Below, in pieces: positions 51,489-60,136 of a stretch of 64,000 bases of DNA. The position numbers and the translations under genes were made by a program. The stretch covers positions 2,790,001-2,854,000 of the forward strand of contig JACKHC010000001.1 in assembly GCA_020639235.1 (NCBI GenBank). The letters are read 5' to 3'. Origin of the DNA: Phycisphaeraceae bacterium (GTDB lineage: Bacteria > Planctomycetota > Phycisphaerae > Phycisphaerales > UBA1924). The notes beneath the pieces are model-generated. The model did not search any database, was not told the DNA's origin, and saw only the letters and a list, made by a program, of their open reading frames with translations. The first letter of the stretch is position 1; each line of letters opens with the position of its first letter.

Positions 51489-52277
51489 ATGGTGTTTGCG
51501 ATCATCGGCGCGGTTGTGGTCGGCGTGACGCTCGGGCTGCTGGGCTCTGGGGGCTCGATCCTGACGGTCCCGGTGCTGGTGTACCTCGTGCACCGGCCGG
51601 ACAAGAACGCGATTGTCGAGTCTCTGGCGATTGTGGGCGTGATCGCGTTGTCGGGCGCGTTGACACGGGTGAAGAAGAGGGAGATTGACTTCGGCGCGGC
51701 GGGGCTGTTTGCGCTGGCGAGCATTCCCGGCGCGTGGATCGGCGGCGAGATCGGTTCGCGGATTCCGGGGGCGCTGCAGCTGGTGATTCTGGCGGCGACG
51801 ATGCTGGTTTCGGCGGCGTTGATGCTGCGCGGGAAGTCGAAGAAGAGGCCCGCGGACGATGGGAAGGATGCGCCGGGGAAGAGGCGGCATCCGCTGATTG
51901 TGATTCCGGTGGGATTGGGTGTGGGGATGCTGACGGGGACGGCGGGAGTGGGCGGGGGATTCCTGTTTGTGCCTGCGCTGACTGTGGCTGCGGGATTGGA
52001 CATCCGGCGCGCGATCGGGACGAGTCTGCTGCTGATCTCAATCAACTGCGCGACGAGTTTCTACAAGTATCTCGCGCATCGCGGGGCGCTGGAGGAGCCG
52101 ATCGACTGGATGACCATCGCGATTTTCGGCGTGGTGGGCGTCGCGGGCGCGCTGGTGGGTCAGCGGCTTGGGAGCAGGATCAGCCGGGAGATGCTGCGGA
52201 AGATCTTCGCGGTGTTCCTGGTGGTGCTCGGTGTGTACATGCTGTGGCGTGAGACGATGAGCCTGATGGGGCGGTGA
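51489..52277 (+). CDS. Sulfite exporter TauE/SafE family permease
   Basis: A 262-residue integral membrane protein with about eight helices in two similar halves, each with the family element: GLLGSGGSILTVPVLVYLV in the first and MLTGTAGVGGGFLFVPALT in the second. The family exports or imports small organosulfur compounds and sulfite; the substrate here is unknown. A soluble basic loop (RGKSKKRPADDGKDAPGKRR) separates the halves. The ATG at 51489 matches the family start. Confidence 0.92.
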   Translation: MVFAIIGAVVVGVTLGLLGSGGSILTVPVLVYLVHRPDKNAIVESLAIVGVIALSGALTRVKKREIDFGAAGLFALASIPGAWIGGEIGSRIPGALQLVILAATMLVSAALMLRGKSKKRPADDGKDAPGKRRHPLIVIPVGLGVGMLTGTAGVGGGFLFVPALTVAAGLDIRRAIGTSLLLISINCATSFYKYLAHRGALEEPIDWMTIAIFGVVGVAGALVGQRLGSRISREMLRKIFAVFLVVLGVYMLWRETMSLMGR

Positions 52278-52296
52278 GCGCGCGCTGGTTTGCGTT

Positions 52297-52345
52297 ATCA
52301 AGCGACATGGCTCGCGCTGCAGCGCGAGCCATGGCACCCGAGAAG
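52297..52345. repeat. Short palindrome (family C-like)
   Basis: GGCTCGCGCTGCAGCGCGAGCC is a perfect inverted repeat followed by ATGGCACCCGAG, an end shared with family C. Confidence 0.55.
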
Positions 52346-52387
52346 TGAACTCTCTCACTACCCCCTATCTGAGGTCGGGGGCGTGAG

Positions 52388-54754
52388 TCAGTTGCAGGTG
52401 AGTCCCCAGTTGGAGAGGACGGTGTTGAGGTCGTCGACGTTGACTGTTCCGTTGCCTGAGACATCGCCCGAGGTGAAAGGCGGGACGGCGCGGAGCCAGT
52501 TGGTGAGGACCATGTTGAGGTCGTCGACATCGATCGTGCCGTCGGAGTTCGCATCGGCGGGGCATGTCGGGGGCACGCGGATGGTGACGGTGCCGGAGCC
52601 GAGGAGACTCGAGAGCGTGAGTGTGTGGCCGTCGTGGGCGACGGACCCGGCGAGGCCGCCGGAAAAGATCGCGATTACGCTGCCGGGGACCGCGCTGACA
52701 TTGATCGTGACGGTGCCGGCGACGGTGTCGTGCGCGCCGCCGATGGTGATGACGGGCGTGGAGCCGTCGAGCGACCATGAGAGCGCGTTGAGGTCGAAGT
52801 GATCGAAGGCGTTGCTGGTGATTCCCAGGACATCGAAGGCGGCGCGGCGCCAGCTGATGCCGCCCTGGGGGACATTGGCGCGGTAGTAGACGGGGTTGGA
52901 GTAGGCCTTCTCGGTGCGGCCGTTGACGGTGGAGTGGACCTCGGCGCGCACGAATGAGCCGGTGGTCGGGTTGACCGTTGTGTTGGCGGTGAGGTCGATC
53001 TCGGTTGTGGCGACGGGGACGGCGACGGCGAGGTTGCCGGAGTCGATGACGCGGGCGGTGTCGCCCGGTGTGAGTCCGGTGAGGTGGATTGTGGACTGGA
53101 CGGAGGGCCGGTCGGTGACGACGACCTGGCCCATGAGCGCGCCGCGGTCGGTCTCGATGTCCATCGTGCCGTTGTAGATGACGGGGTCGGCGAAGTAGGT
53201 GCGGCCGGCGCGGAGGGCGTCGGCGAGTTCGGACTCGTCGATGGTGTCGGCGTAGATGAACTGGGTCATGGAGAAGGTGGGGTTGGTGAGGACGCCGGCG
53301 GGGTCTGCGCCGTGGGAGTCGGAGACTCCGAGCCCGGTGTAATAGAGGGCGTTGAGGGCGAGTTGGTCCCAGACCCAGAGGTGGTCCGGCATGGGCCTCT
53401 CGCGCTGGCGGTACCCGACTTCGAGGAGGTCGGAGTTGTACAGGTGATTGCCGAGGAACTGCGCGAGGAGCGCTTCCTTGGTGAGCGTTGTGGGCAGGAG
53501 CGGCGTGCCGGTGCCGAACATGTGCGCATAGGAGATCGCGGCGCCGTTCTGGTGGGCGAGTTCGGTGATGCGGTAGCCGACGAAGTCCTGGTGGAGCTGC
53601 CAGTTCACGAGCCATCCGTTGATGAATCCGGGGGAGAGCGTCTCGTAGGCGTTCCAGTCGGGGATGGGCGTGTTGGGGCCGTATTCGAGCATGTGCTTGG
53701 GCGAATACGAGTGCTCGACGCCCTGAAGGTGTGTGACGCCTTCATGGAGCGCGTTGTAGGCATCGAGTTCGGTGCGCTGCCATGCGAACAGCGGCGCACC
53801 GGTGGCGGCGTAGTCGATGCGGAGGTCGTCGTAGCAGACTGTCGCGACCGCGTTGTTCTTGGACTCGATGCCGACGAGCAGTTCGGTGAGTGCGTTGTCG
53901 AGGCCGTTGATGAAGGGGTATCCGGCGACGGCGTCCTGCGAGAGATTGAGGACGATCTCGTTCCATTGACCTGGTGTGTAGGGGACGGGCACGCGGTAGA
54001 TGTAGTCGTTGCGGACCGGGGCGGTGATGGTGTTGGAGAGGAAGTACTGGATCTCGAGCCGCTGCGTGCTGACGATGGAGGGATGGAGCGGGCGCGAGAG
54101 GATTGCGGTGATGACGCCGGTGGCGTCATTGCTGATAACTTCGGGGAAGACCTTGATACGGATGGTGGCGTCGGCGGCGAGAGAGACGCGCCGACGCGTC
54201 GCGTCGGCATTGAAGAGATACGAGAAGTCGGAGCGGTTGGCGAACTGGCGTGAGCCGGACATCCGGAATGAGCCGGTGCCGGTGGCGACGGTCTGGTTAT
54301 CGATCGCGGCGCTGAAGGTCTGGAGCCCGTTGCGGAAGTAATCGATGCTCTTGATGAGCGCGATGTCGCCGTTGCTGGAGGCGGTCCACGGCTCGCCGTG
54401 GTTGAGCGGCTCGGTGAGCGTGTCGAAGCCGAAGCGGGTGGCGCGGTGGGCCTCTGCGACAAACATGTGGTCGTGGTCGGTCCACCAGATGACATCGATG
54501 CCGAGCATCTTGGCGACTTCGTGGTGGGAGCGGATGGTTGCGTCGCCCTCGGAGAGGGAGCCGTGCATGTGGAGCGCGGCTTTCCAGGAGGGGACACCGG
54601 TGACGGGCGAGACCCGGGTCGGCGTCCTGTCGGTGATGTTTTCCTGGTGGTGGGACTCGTTGGGCTTGCCGTGATCCGGGTGACGGGCGGAGACGGGAGC
54701 GCAGGAGAGCAAGAGCACGCCGATCGTGACGACCAACCGCGCCGAGCGAGACAT
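52388..54754 (-). CDS. Secreted PHP-domain protein with dockerin-like tail, paralogue 1
   Basis: A 788-residue exported protein. A signal peptide (LVVTIGVLLLSCAPVSA) leads into a PHP phosphoesterase-type domain with AALHMHGSLSEGDATIRSHH and VIWWTDHDHM. A jelly-roll-like insert follows (TGSFRMSGSRQFANRSDFSY, RVPVPYTPGQWNEIVLNL), then the rest of the barrel. The C-terminus has two dockerin-like repeats, GTIDVDDLNMVLTNW and GTVNVDDLNTVLSNWG. PHP domains hydrolyse phosphoesters using metals; exported members are poorly studied, so the substrate is open. The ATG at 54754 follows AGAAGGACC. Confidence 0.82.
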   Translation of the reverse strand: MSRSARLVVTIGVLLLSCAPVSARHPDHGKPNESHHQENITDRTPTRVSPVTGVPSWKAALHMHGSLSEGDATIRSHHEVAKMLGIDVIWWTDHDHMFVAEAHRATRFGFDTLTEPLNHGEPWTASSNGDIALIKSIDYFRNGLQTFSAAIDNQTVATGTGSFRMSGSRQFANRSDFSYLFNADATRRRVSLAADATIRIKVFPEVISNDATGVITAILSRPLHPSIVSTQRLEIQYFLSNTITAPVRNDYIYRVPVPYTPGQWNEIVLNLSQDAVAGYPFINGLDNALTELLVGIESKNNAVATVCYDDLRIDYAATGAPLFAWQRTELDAYNALHEGVTHLQGVEHSYSPKHMLEYGPNTPIPDWNAYETLSPGFINGWLVNWQLHQDFVGYRITELAHQNGAAISYAHMFGTGTPLLPTTLTKEALLAQFLGNHLYNSDLLEVGYRQRERPMPDHLWVWDQLALNALYYTGLGVSDSHGADPAGVLTNPTFSMTQFIYADTIDESELADALRAGRTYFADPVIYNGTMDIETDRGALMGQVVVTDRPSVQSTIHLTGLTPGDTARVIDSGNLAVAVPVATTEIDLTANTTVNPTTGSFVRAEVHSTVNGRTEKAYSNPVYYRANVPQGGISWRRAAFDVLGITSNAFDHFDLNALSWSLDGSTPVITIGGAHDTVAGTVTINVSAVPGSVIAIFSGGLAGSVAHDGHTLTLSSLLGSGTVTIRVPPTCPADANSDGTIDVDDLNMVLTNWLRAVPPFTSGDVSGNGTVNVDDLNTVLSNWGLTCN

Positions 54755-54986
54755 TTTGCTGGGTCCTTCTGAATAGTGGATTGGAGTTCCACCCTCACTG
54801 AATGCGAACATGAATTCTACTGTTTCAACACCAAAAGCAAGGGAATTCGAGGAATCGTCATAACCGTCGGCTTTTCCGGGGATTGGGGCTCGGTGCGCGG
54901 GGGCGGGCGCTCGATTCGAGACGGCGCCGACGGCACGGCGGCGGTTATCTGGCGGCGCTTTGCGAGGGGGACCGCGCTCGGCCCGG

Positions 54987-57353
54987 TTATGGGCAGGTGG
55001 CTCCCCACAGGGAGAGGAGGATGTTGAGGTCGTCGACATTGACTATGGCGTCGGCGGTGATGTCGCCCGACTGGCCGGTTGCGACGGTCTGGCCCCAGTT
55101 GGAGAGCAGGATGTTCAGGTCGTCTACAGCGACGATGTTGTCGCCGTTGATGTCGGCGGCGCACGGCGGGTGGAGCGCGACACGGACGACGCCGGTGCCG
55201 ATGAGGTTGGTGATGCTGATGGCGTTCGGGGCGTAATCGACTTCGCCGGTGAGCGGCGGTTCGACGATAACCTGCGCGCCGGCGGGAAGGTCGGCGGTGT
55301 CGATCTGGAATGCGCCGGGGGATGACTCGGACTGGCCGGCTATGGATAGCGTCGTGATGTCGCCTTCGGCGGCGGATGTGACTGAGGAGACCCGGAAGTG
55401 GTTGAAGTTGCGGGCGATGACGCCGGCGTAGTCGACGAAGGCGCGGTGCCAATCGATGCCGCCGTCGGGCACGTGGCTGAGGAAGTAGATCGGATTGGAG
55501 TAGGCCTTCTCGGTGCGGCCGGCGGTCTGCGAGTTGACTTCGGCGCGGAGGAAGGAGCCGGTGGACGGGTTGATGGTGATGGTTGCGGGGAGGTTGACTG
55601 CCGATTTGGTGACCGGCGTTGTGGAGACGGGATTGCCGGAGTCGATGAGGCGGACCTGGTCGCCGGGTGTCAGCGCATCGATGTGGACCGTTGCGTCGAT
55701 GGATGGGCGGTCGGTGATGACGATGTTGCCCATGACGGCGCCGTTGTCGGCGCGGATGTCCATGACGCCGTCGTAGATGACGGGATCGGCGTAGTAGGTG
55801 CGCCCGGCGCGGAGGGCGTCGGCGAGTGATTGTTCGCCGCAGGTATTCGAATAGATGAACTGCGTCATGGAGAAGGTGGGGTCGGAGAGGTACTCGGTGA
55901 GGTTGCCGGAGTGCCCGTCGCTCACGCCGAGCCCGGAGAGGTATTTGTGGTTGAGGGCGAGTTGATCCCAGACCCAGAGATGGTCGGCCATGGGGCGTTC
56001 GCGCTGGCGGTAGCCGACTTCGAGGAGGTCGGAGTTGAAGGTGTTGGTCGAGAGGAGTTTGGCGAGGAGTTGTTCCTTGGTGGGCGTGGAGGCGAGGAGC
56101 GCGGTTCCGGTGCCGAAGGGATGGGCGTAGGAGACGGCGGCGCCGCGTTCGTGGGCGAGCGTCGTTATCCGGTTGGAGATGAAGTTGTTGTGGGCGGGGC
56201 CGTCGACGAGCCATCCATCGACGACTCCGGGGCTGAGCGCCCAGGCGGTGACCCAGTCGGGGAGGGGCGTGTCGGGGCCGTATTCGAGCATGTGGGGGAG
56301 CACGGAAGAGTGCTCGATTCCCTGGAAGTGGATGACGGAGTCATTGAGCGCGTTGTAGCCGTCGAGCATTTGTCTTTGCGCGGCGAAGAGGGGCACGCCG
56401 TCGGCTTCGATCTCGAGTCGGAGATCGTCGAAGTAGCAGACCGCCAATGCGTTGTTCTTTGACTCGAGCCCGATGAGGACTTCGGTGAGGGCGTTGTCGC
56501 GTCCATCGATGAAGGGGTAGCCGGCGACGGCGTCGTCGGTGATGGGCATGACGATCTCGTTCCACTGTCCCGGTGTGTACGGGACGGGGACGCGGTAGAT
56601 GTAGTCCTGGCGGGTGGGCTGCGTATCGGTGTTGGAGAGGTAGTACTGGATCTCGAGGCGGTTGTTGGCCACGATCTCTGGCGTGACGGTGCGCGAGAGG
56701 AGCATCGTCATCACGGCGGTAGCGTCGGCGCTGGTTGTTTCGGGGAAGACCTTGAGTCGGAGCGTGAGCCCGGCGGCGAGGGAGATTCTTCGGCGCGTCG
56801 GATCGGCGCTGAAGACATAGGAGAAGTCGCTCCGGTTGGCGAACTGGCGGCGGCCCGACATTTTGAGCGAGCCGGTGCCGACGGCGACCTGTTCGTTGGT
56901 GATGGCGGCGGATTGCTCCTGGAATCCGGTGCGGAAGAGCGAGATGCTCTTGGTGAAAGCGATATCCACGATCCAGTTGGGCGACCACGGCTCGCCGGTC
57001 GCGAGCGACTCGGCGAGCGCATCGAAACTGAAGCGGGTGGCGCGGTGCTGCTCGGAGACGATCATGTGATCGTGGTCTGTCCACCAGATGACATCGATGC
57101 CGAGGAGTTTGGCGGCTTCGTGATGCGAGCGGATGGAGGCGTCGCCCTCTGAGAGGATGCCGTGCATGTGGAGCGCGGCTTTCCACGCTGGCTCGCCGGT
57201 GAATGGCGAGAGGCGCGAGGGCGTGGTGGCGGAGATGACATCCTGCTGATTCGCGTGCGGCGCGGCGCTGTGGTCGGGGTGGCGCGCTTGCGCGGGTGCG
57301 GTATGGCATGCGATCGCCCCGATGAGGACGGGCCACCACGATTGACGATTCAC
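54987..57353 (-). CDS. Secreted PHP-domain protein with dockerin-like tail, paralogue 2
   Basis: Also 788 residues and the same domain order as its neighbour: signal peptide (WPVLIGAIACHTAPAQA), RHPDHS, PHP motifs AALHMHGILSEGDASIRSHH and VIWWTDHDHM, a jelly-roll insert with RRQFANRSDFSYVFSADPTRR, and tail repeats DNIVAVDDLNILLSNWG and AIVNVDDLNILLSLWG. Much of the sequence is shared, so this is a tandem duplication. Paralogue 1 lies 232 bp downstream on the same strand. GTG start with AAGGGATTGAG upstream. Substrate unknown. Confidence 0.82.
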   Translation of the reverse strand: MNRQSWWPVLIGAIACHTAPAQARHPDHSAAPHANQQDVISATTPSRLSPFTGEPAWKAALHMHGILSEGDASIRSHHEAAKLLGIDVIWWTDHDHMIVSEQHRATRFSFDALAESLATGEPWSPNWIVDIAFTKSISLFRTGFQEQSAAITNEQVAVGTGSLKMSGRRQFANRSDFSYVFSADPTRRRISLAAGLTLRLKVFPETTSADATAVMTMLLSRTVTPEIVANNRLEIQYYLSNTDTQPTRQDYIYRVPVPYTPGQWNEIVMPITDDAVAGYPFIDGRDNALTEVLIGLESKNNALAVCYFDDLRLEIEADGVPLFAAQRQMLDGYNALNDSVIHFQGIEHSSVLPHMLEYGPDTPLPDWVTAWALSPGVVDGWLVDGPAHNNFISNRITTLAHERGAAVSYAHPFGTGTALLASTPTKEQLLAKLLSTNTFNSDLLEVGYRQRERPMADHLWVWDQLALNHKYLSGLGVSDGHSGNLTEYLSDPTFSMTQFIYSNTCGEQSLADALRAGRTYYADPVIYDGVMDIRADNGAVMGNIVITDRPSIDATVHIDALTPGDQVRLIDSGNPVSTTPVTKSAVNLPATITINPSTGSFLRAEVNSQTAGRTEKAYSNPIYFLSHVPDGGIDWHRAFVDYAGVIARNFNHFRVSSVTSAAEGDITTLSIAGQSESSPGAFQIDTADLPAGAQVIVEPPLTGEVDYAPNAISITNLIGTGVVRVALHPPCAADINGDNIVAVDDLNILLSNWGQTVATGQSGDITADAIVNVDDLNILLSLWGATCP

Positions 57354-57552
57354 GGCTCAATCCCTTCTTTCCACAGCGGTGTGCACGCGGAGGTGGCGCG
57401 CTCGAGTGGAATTGTATATCGGTGCCTGGTAGATCAAAGACAAATTGGTCGGGTTGGACCGCGTTATCGCGACGGTTCGATGGCCCAGCGGAGCGTCTTT
57501 GCCACGGTCAGAATGGTGTACAGGTTCGACCCACCCTCGGGAGGTTGCCGAC
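57354..57552. other. Intergenic gap, no feature seen
   Basis: About 200 bp upstream of the PHP paralogue 2 start and downstream of the second barstar gene. No clear promoter hexamer pair, repeat or RNA was found. Confidence 0.3.
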
Positions 57553-57999
57553 TCAGTTATTCGACTCGTTTCCGGCCAATATATCCCGCACAACTCTCTC
57601 CACATTCGACGGGAATACTACAAAGAATTTCCGTCTAACTAGCGATTTATTTTTGCCGGAGGCGTCCCATTTCTCCGGAGAGGCATAGATGAGATTTGAA
57701 CCTTTCGTAGCCCAACTCCCGACCGCGTCGCGAAGGACCGACAGATAGATAGACAACGACACGCGATTGTCCACCAAGGGCAAGTCTTTGTGGATTACGA
57801 CAACATCACCGGGAGAAAGCCAAGATAGGTCGCAGATGCATTCGTCAACTGCGTTCCAGTTATTTCCGAAGTAGTCGGGAAAGCGCAATACCAATGCGAG
57901 AGCATCCAACAAGTCTTCCGTACTCTTAATGTTTCGGGGCAGTTCAGCACGATGAACCGCCTCTATATCGGCGCCATCGCTGAAGATAAAATCGCTCAT
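57553..57999 (-). CDS. Barstar-family protein (second copy)
   Basis: A 148-residue protein. The barstar core is LALVLRFPDYFGNNWNAVDECICDLSW, then GDVVVIHKDLPLVD. The acidic residues after NNWNA correspond to those that plug the barnase active site. A C-terminal extension (WDASGKNKSLVRRKFFVVFPSN) is present. It is AT-richer than its surroundings and has no adjacent ribonuclease toxin. It is only distantly similar to the copy at 23189. A TACTCT hexamer (58022-58027) lies 22 nt upstream of the ATG. Confidence 0.78.
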   Translation of the reverse strand: MSDFIFSDGADIEAVHRAELPRNIKSTEDLLDALALVLRFPDYFGNNWNAVDECICDLSWLSPGDVVVIHKDLPLVDNRVSLSIYLSVLRDAVGSWATKGSNLIYASPEKWDASGKNKSLVRRKFFVVFPSNVERVVRDILAGNESNN

Positions 58000-58081
58000 T
58001 CGTTCGGTCCTCGGTTCATCGAGAGTAGCGTGTGGAGCTGGTCGGCGTACAGTACGACTCAGCGACAACCAGAACACGGTT

Positions 58082-59050
58082 CTAATTCGACTCGATGGCC
58101 CAGCGGAGCGCGTTATCTGCCTTGACGGTAACGGCGGCGAGGAGGCGGCGCGACTCGGCTTCCATCAGGGTGCGTTCCTGGGCGAGGCGTACCGCGGGCT
58201 CGAGTTCGGGGCGGGCGGCTTCGATTGTTGGGGCGTCGCTTGGTGGCGGGATGACTCGTTCGATCGTGATGAGTGCCCATGTGTCTTCGAGGACGATCGG
58301 GCCTCTGATGCCGCCAAGCGGAACCTCGGTGAGTGCTGAGCGGATGGCCTGCGGCCAGGCGATGTCGTCGGGCGAGACGGCGGGGATGAATCCGCCGGAG
58401 GGCGCGCTAGCGTCGATGGAAGTTTTGATCGCGGTGTCTGCGAAGGTGCTTCCGGCGCGGATGGCCATCACGGCGGCCTGTGCTTCTGCGGCGCTGCGGG
58501 TGACGATGACGCGGATGTCGTAGCGCGTTCCGTAGCGGAGACGGTATGCGCTGGCGACGGCGGCGTCGGAGATGACGACCTGATCGCGGACGAGGGCGCG
58601 GAGGCGGGCGGTGCGCTGGAGGAGCGCGGCGAAGCGGACGGGCCCGAGGCCGCGGGCGCGGCGGATGGCGTCGAGCGAGCGCCCGTCGGCGTCGCCGTTG
58701 ATTGATGCGATCTGCATGAAGCGGTCGCGTTCGGCGTCGATATCCGATTGCGTGATGTTGATGCGGCGGCGCGCGCATTCCTCGCGGAGCGCCGTATCGA
58801 GCATGAGTTCGCGGACGATCTCGGTGCCGCCGGCCTCGGCGAGGGCGGGGATGATGTCGGCCCATGCGTAGGGCGTGCCGTTGATGATGAGTGCGGCGGC
58901 GGCGGTGTCGGCGGTGCTGGTGGGGTTGTGCGGCGCGCCGACGGAGTTCTCGGCGCGTTCGATGCCGCGCATGGCGCGGGCGTCGTTCATTTGAGTCGAC
59001 GCGCACCCGGCGCTGCAGATCGCGACCCATGCGAGCAAGCGGGCGCGCAT
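58082..59050 (-). CDS. Parvulin-type peptidyl-prolyl isomerase lipoprotein (SurA/PpiC-like)
   Basis: A 322-residue protein. The N-terminus ends in CSAGC, so it is probably a lipoprotein (Cys16). A helical chaperone region (MLDTALREECARRRINITQSDIDAE) precedes a parvulin-like domain: YDIRVIVTRSAAEAQAAVMAIRAGSTFADTAI, SGGFIPAVSPDDI and VPLGGIRGPIVLEDTWALITIERV. It should fold outer-membrane or periplasmic proteins. The ATG shares a base with the stop of the M48 peptidase (TGATG). Confidence 0.82.
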   Translation of the reverse strand: MRARLLAWVAICSAGCASTQMNDARAMRGIERAENSVGAPHNPTSTADTAAAALIINGTPYAWADIIPALAEAGGTEIVRELMLDTALREECARRRINITQSDIDAERDRFMQIASINGDADGRSLDAIRRARGLGPVRFAALLQRTARLRALVRDQVVISDAAVASAYRLRYGTRYDIRVIVTRSAAEAQAAVMAIRAGSTFADTAIKTSIDASAPSGGFIPAVSPDDIAWPQAIRSALTEVPLGGIRGPIVLEDTWALITIERVIPPPSDAPTIEAARPELEPAVRLAQERTLMEAESRRLLAAVTVKADNALRWAIESN

Positions 59051-59916
59051 CAGGGTCTAAGTCCTGACGGCAGTCCGTCGGGGAAGTAGGTTTCGATGGC
59101 GGATTTGATGCGTTCGACGCGGTTGCCGTGGCTGGGGTGGGTGGACATGAACTCGGGCGGCTTCTGGCCGCCGGCGCTGGCTTCTTCGAGGATGTCCATG
59201 ACGCCGATCATGGCCCGTGGGTCGTACCCGGCGTTGGCGGCGAGGATGACGCCCCATGTGTCGGACTCGAGTTCGTCCTCGCGGCCGTATTTGAGATTGA
59301 CGAGTTGTGCGACGGCGCTTGCGAGTTGGGCGGCTTGTTGCGCGCCGACCTGTGAGTCGGATGCGCCGACGGCGACGGCGCCGACGAGGCCCTGTGTGAG
59401 GCCCATCTTGGCCATGCGCTGGGCGCCGTGGCGTTCGATGACGTGGCCGACCTCGTGGGCGAGGACGCCGGCGAGTTGGCCTTCTGTCTGGAGTTTGTCG
59501 AAGAGGGCGCGGGTGATGAAGACCTGGCCGCCGGGGAGGGCGAAGGCGTTGATGGTCTGCGGATCGGCGAGGAGGTGGAACTCGAACTGGTAGGGGTTGT
59601 TCTCGCCGTTGGGGATCGCGCGGAGGAGTTCGGCGCCGATGGCATCGACGAGGCGCTGGTCTGCGGAGTCGCGGTCTTCGCCGCCGTGCATCTGCATCAT
59701 TTCGGGCATGGCCTGGAGTCCCAGCGCGATCTCGTCCTGCGGGGACATGGAGACATGCTGGACCTTGCCCGTGATGGGATTGATCTGGCGCATGGAGAGG
59801 AAGGAGATAATGGCGAAGAGCGCGACGACGCCCGCGATGACAAGGCGGGGGTTGATGCCTCTTCTGGAGCCGCGGTCTCCGCGCCCGCCGAATGGTCCTC
59901 GTCCGAACTGTGTCAT
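59050..59916 (-). CDS. M48-family metallopeptidase (BepA/Oma1-like)
   Basis: A 288-residue protein with a Gly/Arg-rich N-terminus, one membrane helix (VIAGVVALFAIISFLSM) and a peptidase domain facing outward. Zinc motif LAHEVGHVIERHG gives His154, Glu155 and His158; the third ligand is in REDELESDTWG, and THPSHGNRVERI closes the domain. Such enzymes degrade misassembled envelope proteins. TACACT at 59941-59946 lies 24 nt upstream, with a GGGAGGAC ribosome-binding site. It is followed by the parvulin gene, a sensible quality-control pair. Confidence 0.92.
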   Translation of the reverse strand: MTQFGRGPFGGRGDRGSRRGINPRLVIAGVVALFAIISFLSMRQINPITGKVQHVSMSPQDEIALGLQAMPEMMQMHGGEDRDSADQRLVDAIGAELLRAIPNGENNPYQFEFHLLADPQTINAFALPGGQVFITRALFDKLQTEGQLAGVLAHEVGHVIERHGAQRMAKMGLTQGLVGAVAVGASDSQVGAQQAAQLASAVAQLVNLKYGREDELESDTWGVILAANAGYDPRAMIGVMDILEEASAGGQKPPEFMSTHPSHGNRVERIKSAIETYFPDGLPSGLRP

Positions 59917-60037
59917 GGGAGTCCTCCCGTGCGAGGGGGTAGTGTAGACGGGCGTGGGCTGCGCGCTCGTCGCGATTGAAGATGCACTGCTCGTTGCTTT
60001 GCAAATAAGCGGTGGCACCCGGCGGATGCCCTCAACG

Positions 60038-60096
60038 ACCCCCTCCGTCACGCCATTGGCGTGACACCTCCCCCGATGGGGATCGGGGGAGGATGC
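60038..60096. repeat. Family B palindromic repeat plus family C end
   Basis: ACCCCCTCCGTCACGCCATTGGCGTGACACCTCCCCCG to GGGGGAGG. Just before it, 59990-60022 (GCTTTGCAAATAAGCGGTGGCACCCGG) is a family C-like end. It fills most of the gap between gcvT and the M48 gene. Confidence 0.7.
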
Positions 60097-60136
60097 GATT
60101 GTCCCGTGGCTTGCGCAGGGGGCTCGCCAAGCGCGA

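Noticed and set aside
53084..54253. A Gly/Val/Glu-rich 389-codon frame opposite PHP paralogue 1
   Set aside because: Antisense shadow; the signal peptide, PHP motifs and dockerin-like repeats are on the minus strand.
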